DNA of 64,000 nucleotides from Cystobacter fuscus (GCF_002305875.1 NZ_CP022098.1:5766001-5830000); one strand, 5' to 3'; shown: positions 34,981-44,014, counted from the first letter of the stretch. Notes: generated by a model not told the origin, from the letters alone. Program-made: numbers and translations.

Positions 34981-37089
34981 GTGTCCTCGCGCTCGAAGTC
35001 CTGGTTCCGCGCCCCCCGCGCATCCGTGGCCGCCCTGCTCACCTGCCTGGGTTGTGCCTCGGGTTCATCCGCCGTCTCCCCCCATCCGTCTTCCCCGGAG
35101 ACCTCGTCCATGAAGTCCTCTCCCTCGCGTCCGGAGCTGGTGGCCCGGCTCGTCGCCCGCCATGGTGAGGCGCACCGGGCCCGCATCGAGCGCGGAGTGG
35201 CGCAGGTGGCCGCGCTGTGGCGCGAGGAGGACGGAGACCTGGAGGCCTTCGTCACCGAGTACTTCATCCCCGACGAGGCGGCGCTCGACGCCACCCTGGC
35301 CCGGCTGGAGCAGGCGCTGGAGCAGCTCGATGGACACCTGAACGAGGTGGGCCGGGAGCTGCGGCGCCCCACGGATCTGGACCTGGGGCCGTTGCTTCCG
35401 GTGGATGCACTGCTCGCCGCCCATGATCCGAGCGCGCACGTCACCGAGGATTTGTTCCGCGCGAAGGTGGGCTTCGTGGCGCTGCTCAACTTCCCGCTCA
35501 CCACGCTCACCGAGCGCATGGAGCAGGGCCCGGGCTACACGCGCCGCCAGTGGGCGGAAGTCCGGCTCACGGGTCGCTTCAACAGCCGCGTGCCCGCCGA
35601 GGTGCGGCAGGAGGCGACGCGCGCGAGCGCGGCCGCGGACCTCTACATCGCCGAGTACAACCTCTGGATGCACCACCTGGTGGACGCCCAGGGGCGCCGG
35701 CTCTTTCCCAAGGGCATGCGGCTCATCAGTCACTGGAACCTGCGCGACGAGCTGAAGTCGCGCTACGCGGATCCAGAGGGCGTGGCGAAGCAGCGGATGA
35801 TCATCCAGGTGATGAGCCGCATCGTCACGCAGACGATCCCCGCGGCGGTCATCGACAATCCGCGCGTGGATTGGGATCCCTTCACCAACACGGTGAAGGC
35901 GGCGCCCGCGGAGGAGGTGGAGGCGGACGTGCCCCAGCGCCCGGTGGTGGTGGATGGAGCGCGCGAGGACGACGTGCGCTACGCGAAGCTGCTGGCGCAC
36001 TTCCACGCGGCGCGCAAGGTGGACCCCTACGTGCCGGTGGCGCCCACGGCGCTCGCCCGGAGCTTCGAGCTGGGACGGGAGCTGCCCGAGGCCCGGGTGA
36101 AGGCGCTGTTGGAGCAGGTGCTCACCTCTCCGCTGGTGCCCCGGGTGGCGAAGGTCATCGAGCAGCGCCTGGGCCGCGCGCTCGAGCCGCAGGAGCTGTG
36201 GTACGCCGGCTTCAAGGCGAACGCGACGCGCCCCGAGGCGGAGCTGGACGCGCTCACGCGAAAGCGCTACCCGACCGCGGACGCCTATGCCCGGGACATG
36301 CCCCGCCTGCTCCAGGAGCTGGGGTTCTCCAAGGAGAAGGCCACCTTCCTCGCCGAGCACATCCGGGTGGATCCGGCGCGCGGCGCTGGCCACGCGATGC
36401 AGGCGGCGCGGCGCGGCGACTTCCCCCGGCTGCGCACGCGCGTGGGCCCGGGCGGCATGGACTACAAGGGCTACAACATCGCGGTGCACGAGATGGGGCA
36501 CAACGTGGAGCAGGTGTTCTCGCTCTACAACGTGGACCACACGCTGCTCGCGGGCGTGCCCAACAACGCCTTCACCGAGGCGCTCGCCTTCGTCTTCCAG
36601 GCACGAGACATGGAACTGCTCGGCCTGGCGAAGCCCGACGCGGCGAGCGAGCGCGAGCGGGTGCTCAACGACTTCTGGCAGACGTGGGAGATCGCCGGCG
36701 TGGCGCTGGTGGACATCGCGGTCTGGCATTGGATGTACGAGCACCCGGACGCCACGCCCGCGAGCCTGCGCGAGGCGGTGGTGCGCATCGCCCAGGAGAC
36801 GTGGGATCGCTACTACGCGCCCGTGCTGGGCGGGCAGGGCACGCCGCTCCTGGGCATCTACAGCCACATGATCTCCTACCCGCTGTACCTGGCGGACTAC
36901 CCGCTGGGACACCTCATCGCCTTCCAGCTCGAGGAGCACCTGCGCAAGTCCGGCAAGCTGGGCGCGGAGTTCGAGCGGATGGCGAGCCAGGGCGCCCTGA
37001 CCCCCGATGTGTGGATGACGAAGGCCACGGGCGCGCCGGTGAGCGCCGAGCCGCTGCTGCGCGCCACGGAGAAGGCACTCGGCCAGTGA
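34981..37089 (+). CDS. Gluzincin-type metallopeptidase lipoprotein, unassigned family
   Basis: 702 aa. The N-terminus carries a lipobox (LLTCLGC). The zinc motif is H503-E504-M-G-H507 in AVHEMGHNVEQ, followed by AFTEALAFVFQ with a Glu well placed as third ligand, so it is a gluzincin; the helical architecture recalls M2/M3 peptidases but the family cannot be named. GTG start at 34981 directly after the terminator of the preceding gene; an ATG at 35110 inside would remove the signal and is less likely. It is the second secreted zinc peptidase in 5 kb. It converges with the TetR gene, leaving 4 nt between stops. Confidence 0.8.
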   Translation: MSSRSKSWFRAPRASVAALLTCLGCASGSSAVSPHPSSPETSSMKSSPSRPELVARLVARHGEAHRARIERGVAQVAALWREEDGDLEAFVTEYFIPDEAALDATLARLEQALEQLDGHLNEVGRELRRPTDLDLGPLLPVDALLAAHDPSAHVTEDLFRAKVGFVALLNFPLTTLTERMEQGPGYTRRQWAEVRLTGRFNSRVPAEVRQEATRASAAADLYIAEYNLWMHHLVDAQGRRLFPKGMRLISHWNLRDELKSRYADPEGVAKQRMIIQVMSRIVTQTIPAAVIDNPRVDWDPFTNTVKAAPAEEVEADVPQRPVVVDGAREDDVRYAKLLAHFHAARKVDPYVPVAPTALARSFELGRELPEARVKALLEQVLTSPLVPRVAKVIEQRLGRALEPQELWYAGFKANATRPEAELDALTRKRYPTADAYARDMPRLLQELGFSKEKATFLAEHIRVDPARGAGHAMQAARRGDFPRLRTRVGPGGMDYKGYNIAVHEMGHNVEQVFSLYNVDHTLLAGVPNNAFTEALAFVFQARDMELLGLAKPDAASERERVLNDFWQTWEIAGVALVDIAVWHWMYEHPDATPASLREAVVRIAQETWDRYYAPVLGGQGTPLLGIYSHMISYPLYLADYPLGHLIAFQLEEHLRKSGKLGAEFERMASQGALTPDVWMTKATGAPVSAEPLLRATEKALGQ

Positions 37090-37093
37090 GCGG

Positions 37094-37732
37094 TCAGCGC
37101 TTCCCGGTGGCGGCCTGCTCGGAGAGCGCGCGCAGGCCGCCGAGGGTCATGGCGGTGAGCCGCTCGAGGTAGTCCGGCGGGGTGGATTGCCCCGTCACGA
37201 TCACCCGCCAATAGAGCGGGGCGCCGAGCAGATCCAGGGCGAGGTCGACATCGAGGTCGGGTGACAGCTCGCCCCGGTCCATGGCCCGGCGCAACAGCTC
37301 CTGGGCCCGGGCGCGCCGTCCCTGTTGGATTCCCGTGCGCACCGCCGAGGAGAGCGCCGGTGTGCGTCGCATCTCCGCGTGCATGTCCGGCAGGATGCGC
37401 GTGATGAGCGGCCGGCGCAGCAGGGCCCGGGTCTGCTCGAGCAGGGCCGCGACGTCGCCGCGCAGCGACCCCGTGTCCGGGATGTCGATCAGATCGGTGC
37501 CCACCTCGGCGAGCAGCTCCGACACCATCTCCAGCTTCGAGGGCCAGCGCCGGTAGATGGCCGCCTTGCCCACCCCGGCGCGCTTGGCCACGGCCTCGAT
37601 GCTCAGCGCGGCATACCCCGTCTTCGCCAGCTCGCGGAACAGGGCGCGGGTGATGGCGCTGGTGACGTCGGCCTGGAGCACCGCCGCTCCGGCGACCTTC
37701 CTCTGCGTTCTTCGCATGGGCTTTCCGTTCAT
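37094..37732 (-). CDS. TetR-family transcriptional repressor
   Basis: 212 aa. The N-terminal helix-turn-helix is typical (ITRALFRELAKTGYAALSIEAVAKRAGVGKAAIYRRWPSK read in parts) with the TetR recognition pattern GVGKAAIYRRWPSK; the C-terminal ligand domain is of the TetR_C_11-like type. The start is placed at the ATG at 37732; an ATG at 37774 would overlap the promoter region and one at 37717 is also possible. It is divergent from the SnoaL-like/NmrA-like pair, whose promoter region carries a palindrome (37792-37807), so it most likely represses those genes and itself. Confidence 0.92.
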   Translation of the reverse strand: MNGKPMRRTQRKVAGAAVLQADVTSAITRALFRELAKTGYAALSIEAVAKRAGVGKAAIYRRWPSKLEMVSELLAEVGTDLIDIPDTGSLRGDVAALLEQTRALLRRPLITRILPDMHAEMRRTPALSSAVRTGIQQGRRARAQELLRRAMDRGELSPDLDVDLALDLLGAPLYWRVIVTGQSTPPDYLERLTAMTLGGLRALSEQAATGKR

Positions 37733-37791
37733 GGTCTTCACGTTACGACGATACGCTTGCGTTCCATCGTCCACTGCCCTATTTATACGTC

Positions 37792-37807
37792 GGAACGCAG
37801 CCGTTCC
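37792..37807. promoter_or_regulatory. Candidate TetR operator GGAACG-CAGC-CGTTCC
   Basis: A perfect 6-4-6 inverted repeat just downstream of TTATAC (37784-37789, a possible -10), with an extra half-site CGTTCC at 37760-37765. A longer inverted pair, CTTCACGTT (37736-37744) and AACGTGAAG (37808-37816), brackets the whole intergenic region. The arrangement fits one repressor controlling divergent genes. Confidence 0.6.
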
Positions 37808-37836
37808 AACGTGAAGTCGCGAAGGGGAGAGAAACC

Positions 37837-38286
37837 ATGTGGATGAGTCACCAGGAAGACGCGCTCCAGAACCCCAACATCCGGCTGTTCGTGTCGGGCT
37901 ACCGGGCCCTGCTCGACGGGAATGCCGAGGGCTTCGTGGACATGTGGGCCGAGGACGGCTCGCTGGATTTCCCCTATGCCCCCCCGGGCTTCCCCCAGCG
38001 GCTCGACGACAAGGCGGCCATCCGTGAGCACTTGCGGAGGTTCCCCGAGATGCTGCGCATCGACCGCCTCAGCGAGCCGGTCTTCCATCAGTCCCAGGAT
38101 CCGCGGGTGCTCATCGCGGAGTTCTCCTGCGAGGGGCAGGCCGTGGCCACCGGCAGGCCGTACAACCAGAAGTACATCTCGGTGGTCGAGTTCCGGGATG
38201 GGCGGATCGTGAAGTACCGGGACTACTGGAACCCGGTGATCGCGCTGCGGGCCATGGCCATTCCCTTGGACACCAAGGAGGGATGA
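37837..38286 (+). CDS. SnoaL-like / PhzA-PhzB-type (NTF2 fold) protein
   Basis: 149 aa. The pattern LFVSGYRALLDGNAEGFVDMWAEDG and the later NQKYISVVEFRDGRIVKYRDYWNP is that of NTF2-fold SnoaL/PhzA-like proteins, cone-shaped small-molecule-binding enzymes. GGGGAGAG precedes the ATG at 37837. It overlaps the next gene by four bases (ATGA), so they form an operon under the divergent TetR repressor. Probably part of a detoxification or redox response to a small organic ligand. Confidence 0.88.
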   Translation: MWMSHQEDALQNPNIRLFVSGYRALLDGNAEGFVDMWAEDGSLDFPYAPPGFPQRLDDKAAIREHLRRFPEMLRIDRLSEPVFHQSQDPRVLIAEFSCEGQAVATGRPYNQKYISVVEFRDGRIVKYRDYWNPVIALRAMAIPLDTKEG

Positions 38287-39143
38287 CGATGAGCAAGCCT
38301 GGGATTCTCGTGACGGGTGGTACGGGCAAGACGGGTGGCCGCGTGGTCCGGCGGCTGAAGGAGCTGGGTTGGCCGGTGCGTCTGGCCAGCCGCTCGGGGA
38401 GCGCGCCCGAGGGAGTCGAGGCTGTGCGCTTCGACTGGAACCAACCGGAGGGCCACGCCCGCGCGCTGGACGGCGTGGAGCGCGTCTACCTGGTCGCGCC
38501 GGTGGGAGACACGGATCCGCTGCCGATCATGTCGGCGTTCGTCGAGCGGGCGCGCGCGGCGGGGGTGCGCCGGTTCGTGTTGCTCAGCGCCTCGTCGTTG
38601 CCGGAGGGTGGACCGGCCATGGGCGGCGTGCACCGGTTGTTGCGCGAGACCGCGCCGGAGTGGACCGTGCTGCGCCCCTCGTGGTTCATGCAGAACTTCT
38701 CCGAGGGGCAGCACCAGGCCACCTTGCGAGATGAAGGGGCGCTGTACTCGGCGACGGGCGAGGGACGCGTGCCCTTCATCGACGCCGACGACATCGCGGA
38801 GGTGGGCGTCCGGGCGCTCATCGACGAGCAGGCGCACAACACGGCGCACCTGCTGACGGGGCCTCGCGCGCTGAGCTACGCGGAAGCGGCGGGCATCATC
38901 GGCGCCGCGCTGGGCCGGCCCGTGCGCCACGTCAACCTGTCGGAAGAGGCGCTCGCCGAGCGCTGGAGCCGCCTGGGAATGGCGCGGGACTACGCCGCGC
39001 TGCTGGCGTCCATGGATGGAGCCATTGCCCGGGGGGCGGAGGATCGGACGACCGCCACCGTCGAGCAGGTGACGGGGCGGCCTCCGAGGGATTTCGTGGA
39101 CTTCGCCCGGGCCTCGGTGTCGGCCTGGCGCGGGCAGGGATGA
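38283..39143 (+). CDS. NAD(P)-binding NmrA-like oxidoreductase
   Basis: 286 aa. The Rossmann motif ILVTGGTGKTGGRV at the N-terminus, then RFVLLSASSLP and LRPSWFMQNF, mark an NmrA/atypical short-chain-dehydrogenase protein such as the NAD(P)H-sensing or quinone-reductase-like members (QOR2 group). The ATG at 38283 overlaps the stop of the SnoaL-like gene. It ends 7 nt before the convergent FKBP gene; no terminator is visible between. Confidence 0.92.
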   Translation: MTMSKPGILVTGGTGKTGGRVVRRLKELGWPVRLASRSGSAPEGVEAVRFDWNQPEGHARALDGVERVYLVAPVGDTDPLPIMSAFVERARAAGVRRFVLLSASSLPEGGPAMGGVHRLLRETAPEWTVLRPSWFMQNFSEGQHQATLRDEGALYSATGEGRVPFIDADDIAEVGVRALIDEQAHNTAHLLTGPRALSYAEAAGIIGAALGRPVRHVNLSEEALAERWSRLGMARDYAALLASMDGAIARGAEDRTTATVEQVTGRPPRDFVDFARASVSAWRGQG

Positions 39144-39150
39144 GCCGTGG

Positions 39151-39879
39151 CTACTTCTTGGGCTCGGGCGTGGCGCGCGGCACGTCGGCGCCCTGACCGC
39201 CGATGCCCAGCAGCTCCACCTCGAACACCAGGGTGGCGTTGGGCGGGATGGTGGGAGGCGAGCCCTGCTCCCCGTAGGCCTGCTTGGCGGGGCACACGAG
39301 CTGCGCCTTGCCGCCCACCTTCAGCTTCTGCACGCCCTCGGTCCAGCAGGGGATGACGCCGTTGAGGGGGAACTCGGCCGGCTCGCCGCGCTTGTAGGAG
39401 CTGTCGAACTCCGTGCCGTTGGTGAGCGTGCCGCGGTAGTTGACCTTCACGGTGTCGGTCGCCTTGGGGCTCGCGCCGGTGCCCGCCTTGAGCTCCTTGA
39501 AGATGATGCCGGAGGGCAGCTTCACGGCGCCCTTCTCCTTGGCGGCGTCCTCCAGGAACTTCTGGCCGACCTTCTCCTGCCGGCCCTTGGCGAGCGCCTG
39601 CAGCTTGGGCCCGTACGTGTCCAGGTCCACCGCGGGCTTGGCGTTGGTGAGCGAGTCCGTCAGGCCCTTCTTGACGATCTCGATCTCCGCCGGGCTCAGG
39701 TCGAAGATCTTGATGCTCCGGCCGATCGACAGCCCGAGCGCGTAGATCGCCTTGTCATCCTCCGTCTTGAGCGAAGCCGAGGACGAGGAGGCCGGGGCCG
39801 GAGCCGGAGCCGGGGCCTGCGCCAGGGCCTGCATTCCAGTGAAACCGATGACCGCCGCTGCCAGTACACCCAATCGCAT
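39151..39879 (-). CDS. FKBP-type peptidyl-prolyl isomerase, secreted
   Basis: 242 aa. A signal peptide (LGVLAAAVIGFTGMQALAQ) with an Ala/Pro linker is followed by an FkpA-type N-terminal dimerisation region (about 45-115) and an FKBP domain (about 125-225: VKVNYRGTLTNGTEFDSS, WTEGVQKLKVGGKAQL, AYGEQGSPPTIPPNATLVFEVEL read in parts). It folds secreted proteins in the periplasm. Start at the ATG at 39879; upstream in-frame codons lack a signal peptide. Confidence 0.95.
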   Translation of the reverse strand: MRLGVLAAAVIGFTGMQALAQAPAPAPAPASSSSASLKTEDDKAIYALGLSIGRSIKIFDLSPAEIEIVKKGLTDSLTNAKPAVDLDTYGPKLQALAKGRQEKVGQKFLEDAAKEKGAVKLPSGIIFKELKAGTGASPKATDTVKVNYRGTLTNGTEFDSSYKRGEPAEFPLNGVIPCWTEGVQKLKVGGKAQLVCPAKQAYGEQGSPPTIPPNATLVFEVELLGIGGQGADVPRATPEPKK

Positions 39880-40055
39880 GTGGGAATCCGCCTTTCGAAG
39901 AGCGGCGTGAAACATAGGCGCGTCCGCGTATTCCTGCTGACCGTTTTCTTGCGGCTTGTCCGGATGCTCCTACCCTCGCGGGCAGTGCGCTGCAGGCAGG
40001 AAGCGGCCTGTAGCGGTGTCTGTCCCCGGAGTGGTGCCACCGGAAGGGTGTGACG

Positions 40056-40394
40056 ATGAGCGACAAGCGGAAGAACGCGCGGGTTCCCCTCGACATCTAC
40101 CTGAACAAGTACATGTCGGGTGTGCCGTACATGGTGCACGCCAGCGACATCAGTCAGGAGGGCGTGAGTCTGGGACGCCTCATCGAGCCCGAGCAGTCCG
40201 CCAGTCGGGTGGGGTTGCAGTTCCAGCTCCCCGGCTCCGAGGAAGTCATCTACGCCGAGGGCGAGGTGGTGCGCGAGTGGGTGGAGGCCAGTCCTCGTCC
40301 GCACGAGCGCTCGGGCGTGCGCTTCACGCTGCTCACCTCGCGGCACCGGCAGATGATCGACGAGTACGTGTCGCGCGGCACGCGAGGCCACTGA
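40056..40394 (+). CDS. PilZ-domain protein
   Basis: 112 aa. Begins MSDKRKNARVPLDIYLNKY; the RKNAR stretch corresponds to the RxxxR cyclic-di-GMP motif, and ASDISQEGVSLGR to the D/NxSxxG motif, so nucleotide binding is plausible. A GTG six bases upstream (40050) is an alternative start. Probably couples cyclic-di-GMP level to motility or surface functions, through a partner not visible here. It is a single-gene unit between the FKBP and LPP20-like genes. Confidence 0.88.
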   Translation: MSDKRKNARVPLDIYLNKYMSGVPYMVHASDISQEGVSLGRLIEPEQSASRVGLQFQLPGSEEVIYAEGEVVREWVEASPRPHERSGVRFTLLTSRHRQMIDEYVSRGTRGH

Positions 40395-40491
40395 GCCACG
40401 CGTTCCCCGATTGCTCCCTGATTGCTCCGTTGAAGGGCGGCCGGACGAGCCGCCTTGACCGGGTGGGGAGCACGCCGTTGAATCCCGGGCC

Positions 40492-41289
40492 ATGCGAAGC
40501 GCAGCGTGGTGGAGTCGCGGGTGGCGGGTGCTGGGAGTGCTCGGGGTGTGGGCGCCCTTGTCGGTGCTGGCCGCGGGTGGGAGCGTGGATTGGCAGCGGC
40601 AGGTGCTCCGGGTGACGGGCAATGGCCCCCCGGACGTGAAGGCCAGCAATCCGGCGCAGGCGAGGTTGGGGGCGGAGCGCTCGGCGAAGGAGCACGCCCT
40701 GGCCGACTTGATGGAGCTGGTGAAGGGTGTGCCGCTGCGCTCGGACCGGACCGTGGGTGAGGAGATGGCCCGGGAGGAAACGCACCGCCGGATCGAGGAG
40801 GTGCTGCGCGGCCAGCAGGTCGTCCGCAAGCGCTACTACTCCGACGGGGGCGTGCAGTGGGACGTGGAGGTGCCCTTGGGCGCGCTCACCCAGGTGCTCG
40901 TCACGCCGGAGCCGGAGACGAAACCCTCCGAGCGGAGCACGGAGTCCCCGGCCAAGGCGAGCAAGGCCACGGGGCTGGTGGTGGATGCGCGCAAGCTGGG
41001 GATGACCCCGGTGCTGGCGCCCCGGTTGATCGACGCGGCCTCGGGCGAGCGGCTCTATGGTCTGGCGTCACTGGACGCGGAGGCGCGCAAAATCACGGGC
41101 GTGGCGGGGTTCTTCCAGCGCCTGGAGGACGCGCGCAAGGCGGGGAGGGTGGGCGCGAAGCCGCTCGTCATCGAGGCGGCGCGGCTCGAGGGCTCGGATC
41201 TCCAGCTCGGGCCGGACGCGGTGAAGAAGCTGGGGGATCTCGAGCCGCGGCTGCTGGCCGAGGGCCGGGTGGCGATCCTCATTCAATAG
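40492..41289 (+). CDS. Secreted LPP20/FlgT-like protein
   Basis: 265 aa with a signal peptide (LGVLGVWAPLSVLAAGG). The following region, VDWQRQVLRVTGNGPPDV and ARLGAERSAKEHALADLMELVKGV, resembles the LPP20 or FlgT-N fold, which has repeated occurrences in surface lipoproteins of unknown role. The C-terminal part (about 155-265) has a second, similarly sized domain. It is followed after 12 nt by the PEGA-like lipoprotein gene. No good ribosome site at the ATG at 40492. Confidence 0.7.
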   Translation: MRSAAWWSRGWRVLGVLGVWAPLSVLAAGGSVDWQRQVLRVTGNGPPDVKASNPAQARLGAERSAKEHALADLMELVKGVPLRSDRTVGEEMAREETHRRIEEVLRGQQVVRKRYYSDGGVQWDVEVPLGALTQVLVTPEPETKPSERSTESPAKASKATGLVVDARKLGMTPVLAPRLIDAASGERLYGLASLDAEARKITGVAGFFQRLEDARKAGRVGAKPLVIEAARLEGSDLQLGPDAVKKLGDLEPRLLAEGRVAILIQ

Positions 41290-41301
41290 GAGGGAGCGCG
41301 G

Positions 41302-41700
41302 ATGCGGGCAGCGGGTGGGTGGTGGAGGCGCGGGTGGAGAGGGGCCGTGTGGGTGTGCGGGCTGGGGCTCGGGTGTGCGTCGGGTCCCGGGGCGGTGCAG
41401 TCCCCGACGGTGGATCGGGCGCGCGAGATGCTGCGGACCGGACGGGCGCGTGGAGGCAACCTGGTGTTGCGGTGCGAGCCCGGGGACGCGGACGTGTACC
41501 TGGATGGGGTCGCCCAGGGCTTCTGCTCGGACTTCGGGGACGCCCAGGGGGGGTTGCACGTGGGCGAGGGCCTGCACCGCGTCGACGTGAAGAAGGACGG
41601 CTACTGGCCCTACACCACGTACTACGAGCCCGGCCGGGCCCGGGCGGCGTTGACCATCCAGCTGCGGGAGAGGGCGCCGGGGGGTGGGCAGTCCCCGTGA
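41302..41700 (+). CDS. PEGA-like small lipoprotein
   Basis: 132 aa. A lipobox (CGLGLGC) leads into GGNLVLRCEPGDADVYLDGVAQG and a final beta-strand pair, the look of a single PEGA domain, a small surface-associated fold. GGAGGG lies just before the ATG at 41302. Co-transcribed with the LPP20-like gene; probable envelope role. Confidence 0.72.
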   Translation: MRAAGGWWRRGWRGAVWVCGLGLGCASGPGAVQSPTVDRAREMLRTGRARGGNLVLRCEPGDADVYLDGVAQGFCSDFGDAQGGLHVGEGLHRVDVKKDGYWPYTTYYEPGRARAALTIQLRERAPGGGQSP

Positions 41701-41753
41701 GCCGCCCGGGCGCGCTTCCGGTGTAGCTTCGGGGTCACGGCTCGCCTGGAAGG

Positions 41754-42986
41754 GTGGGCAAGAAGAGAAGGGGTGCGGTCATCGGACGCAACAAGAGAGG
41801 CAAGGCGCAGGCGGTGAAGGCGCCCGTGGCCCCGAGGGCGGTAGAGACTCCGGCGGAACCGGCGCTGAAGGTGGTCCGGAGCGAGCCCGAGGCCCTGCTG
41901 TCGGAAGCCGAGGCCCGGCGGGTGGACTTCGTCTGGTCGGCGGTGATGGTGGGCGTGCTGGGGCTGGTGTTCGCGCTGCTCTCGGTCTTCGGCGGAGTGG
42001 CGGTCCCGGTGCTGCTGGCGCTGGGCACGGCCTATGTGCTCAACCCCGTCGTCACGGGCCTGGAGCGCCGGGGGATTGATCGGACGTGGGGGACGAGCGC
42101 GGTGTTCGCCGCGTGCACGCTGGCGACTGCCGGAGGGGTGCTCTACCTGGTGCCCGTCTTCCGGGACGAGGCCGCGAAGCTGCCGGAGTTCTTCGTGCGG
42201 GCGAGCTCGCAGGTGGTGCCCCAGGTGGAGTCGTTGTTGGGCCATCCCCTGCCGGATCTGCTCCAGCAGCGCATGACGGAGCTGGGCGGACGGGCGTCGG
42301 AGCTGTTGCAGAGCGCGGGACCCACCGCGGCGCGGCTGGTGGCGAGTTTCGCGGGCAACACGGCGCGCTTCGTGACCACGCTGCTGGGGCTGTTGGTGGT
42401 GCCGGTGCTGGCCTTCTTCTTCCTGCAGGACTACCCCCGGCTGGTGGAGCTGGTGCGCGGGTTGGTGCCCCGCCGGGCGGAGCGGCTGGTGAGCCAGCGC
42501 TTCTCCGAGGTGGATGACGTGCTGTCGGCCTTCGTGCGCGGACAGGTGACGGTGGGGGCGATCCTGTCGGTGCTCTACAGCGTGGGGCTGGGGTTCGCGC
42601 GCATCGACATGGCGATCGTCATCGGGGTGATCGCGGGCTTTGGCAACATGGTGCCCTACCTGGGCACGGGCGTGGGCGTGGTGCTGGCGCTGCTGGGGGT
42701 GATGCTGTCCTGGCAGGGCGCGTGGCAGCTCGCCGTCGTGGTGGGCACGTTCGTGGTGGGGCAGATGGCCGAGGGCTTCATCATCACGCCGCGCGTCGTG
42801 GGCGACAAGGTGGGCCTGTCCTCGATGGCCGTCATCATCGCCATCCTGGCGTTTGGCGAGCTGTTCGGCTTCACCGGCATCCTGCTCGCGGTGCCCACGA
42901 CGGCCATCCTCAAGGTGGTGCTGAGCGTGGTGGTGGAGCGCTACCAGAAGACGTCCGTCTATACGGGCGAGAAGCCCACCCCCTGA
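41754..42986 (+). CDS. AI-2E (PerM) family membrane protein
   Basis: 410 aa. A basic N-terminus is followed by 7-8 membrane helices (VDFVWSAVMVGVLGLVFALL; ALGTAYVLNPVVTGL; LLGLLVVPVLAFFFLQDYP; IGVIAGFGNMVPYLGTGVG; the final QMAEGFIITPRVVG), all features of the AI-2E/PerM transporter family, whose substrates include various ions and signals. The GTG at 41754 follows GGAAG too closely, so the exact start is uncertain; about 45 residues at the N-terminus are outside the family core. Confidence 0.9.
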   Translation: MGKKRRGAVIGRNKRGKAQAVKAPVAPRAVETPAEPALKVVRSEPEALLSEAEARRVDFVWSAVMVGVLGLVFALLSVFGGVAVPVLLALGTAYVLNPVVTGLERRGIDRTWGTSAVFAACTLATAGGVLYLVPVFRDEAAKLPEFFVRASSQVVPQVESLLGHPLPDLLQQRMTELGGRASELLQSAGPTAARLVASFAGNTARFVTTLLGLLVVPVLAFFFLQDYPRLVELVRGLVPRRAERLVSQRFSEVDDVLSAFVRGQVTVGAILSVLYSVGLGFARIDMAIVIGVIAGFGNMVPYLGTGVGVVLALLGVMLSWQGAWQLAVVVGTFVVGQMAEGFIITPRVVGDKVGLSSMAVIIAILAFGELFGFTGILLAVPTTAILKVVLSVVVERYQKTSVYTGEKPTP

Positions 42987-43059
42987 ATCCCGGGCCCGGT
43001 AGCGGGCAACGGAGCCGGGGGGGTTGGCGCCTGGGGGGGAGGGGAGCTAGGCAAGGGGC

Positions 43060-43806
43060 GTGGCGAAGCGCGAAGCAATGGAGCGGGACGTGGCGGGCCT
43101 CGGGCTCCTTCATGAGGAAATCATCGCCTGCCGGGCCTGTCCCCGGCTGGTGGAGTGGCGGGAGAAGATCGCCCGGGAGAAGCGCCGGGCCTACCGGGAC
43201 TGGACGTACTGGGGCCGGGCGGTGCCGGGGTTTGGAGATCCCCGGGCGGGCATGGTCATCGTGGGACTGGCGCCCGCGGCGCATGGTGCCAACCGGACGG
43301 GCCGGTACTTCACGGGGGACCGGTCGGGAGAGTTCCTGTTCGCCGGGCTGCACCGGGCGGGGTTCGCCAATCAGCCCCGGAGCGACCACCGCGACGACGG
43401 GCTGGAGCTGACCGGGGCCTTCATCTCCGCGCCCTGCCGGTGCGCGCCTCCCGACAACAAGCCCCTGCCGGAGGAGCTGGTGCGCTGCACGCCCTTCTTC
43501 GACCGGGAGCTGGCCCTGCTGCCCGTCCGGGTGGTCCTGGCGCTGGGGAGCATCGCCTGGAACGCGACGCTCGCCTGGATGCAGCGCACGGGGGTGGAGC
43601 TTCCCTCGCCCCGGCCCGCCTTCGGCCACGGGGCCGAGCTGGCCGTGCCGGGGGCTCCGGTGCTGCTGGGCAGCTACCACGTCAGCCAGCAGAACACCCA
43701 GACGGGGCGGCTCACCCCCGCCATGTTCGACGCGGTGACGGCCCGGGCCCGGGTGTTGTTGGCGTCCGCGCGGGAAGAGCGCGCACGCGTGTCGCTGTTT
43801 CCTTGA
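43060..43806 (+). CDS. Type-5 uracil-DNA glycosylase (UdgB)
   Basis: 248 aa. Four Cys residues around CRACPR and CRCAPPD suit the 4Fe-4S cluster of family 4/5 glycosylases; the catalytic block GLAPAAHGANRTGR and the C-terminal GSYHVSQQNT mark the UdgB group (family 5), which lacks the usual catalytic Asp/Asn and removes uracil, hypoxanthine and xanthine from DNA. GTG start at 43060 after AAGGGG, or ATG at 43078. It is 61 nt upstream of tRNA-Val. High-GC organisms suffer frequent cytosine deamination, which such enzymes repair. Confidence 0.95.
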   Translation: MAKREAMERDVAGLGLLHEEIIACRACPRLVEWREKIAREKRRAYRDWTYWGRAVPGFGDPRAGMVIVGLAPAAHGANRTGRYFTGDRSGEFLFAGLHRAGFANQPRSDHRDDGLELTGAFISAPCRCAPPDNKPLPEELVRCTPFFDRELALLPVRVVLALGSIAWNATLAWMQRTGVELPSPRPAFGHGAELAVPGAPVLLGSYHVSQQNTQTGRLTPAMFDAVTARARVLLASAREERARVSLFP

Positions 43807-43867
43807 CAGCCGAGGGCGCCCCCTGTAATTCCCCGCCCGCCTCGTGACGACGAGTCCCGCGGCGAAC

Positions 43868-43939
<72 letters not shown>

Positions 43940-43962
43940 CAAGCATCACGGTTTTCAACGCG

Positions 43963-44002
43963 CGGGCGGCAGGCTGATCAGCCTTGCCGCCCGTGTTCTT
44001 TT
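43963..44002 (+). terminator. Terminator between tRNA-Val and thrS
   Basis: CGGGCGGCA pairs with TGCCGCCCG, enclosing the perfect palindrome GGCTGATCAGCC and one bulged T, then TGTTCTTTT. A 40-nt hairpin ends the tRNA transcript; as it lies only 13 nt before the thrS start it could also attenuate thrS. Confidence 0.85.
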
Positions 44003-44014
44003 CCGAGGTCTCCC

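Noticed and set aside
43940-44014. T-box leader for thrS
   Set aside because: Only one terminator hairpin is present; no T-box sequence or specifier stem fits in 75 nt.
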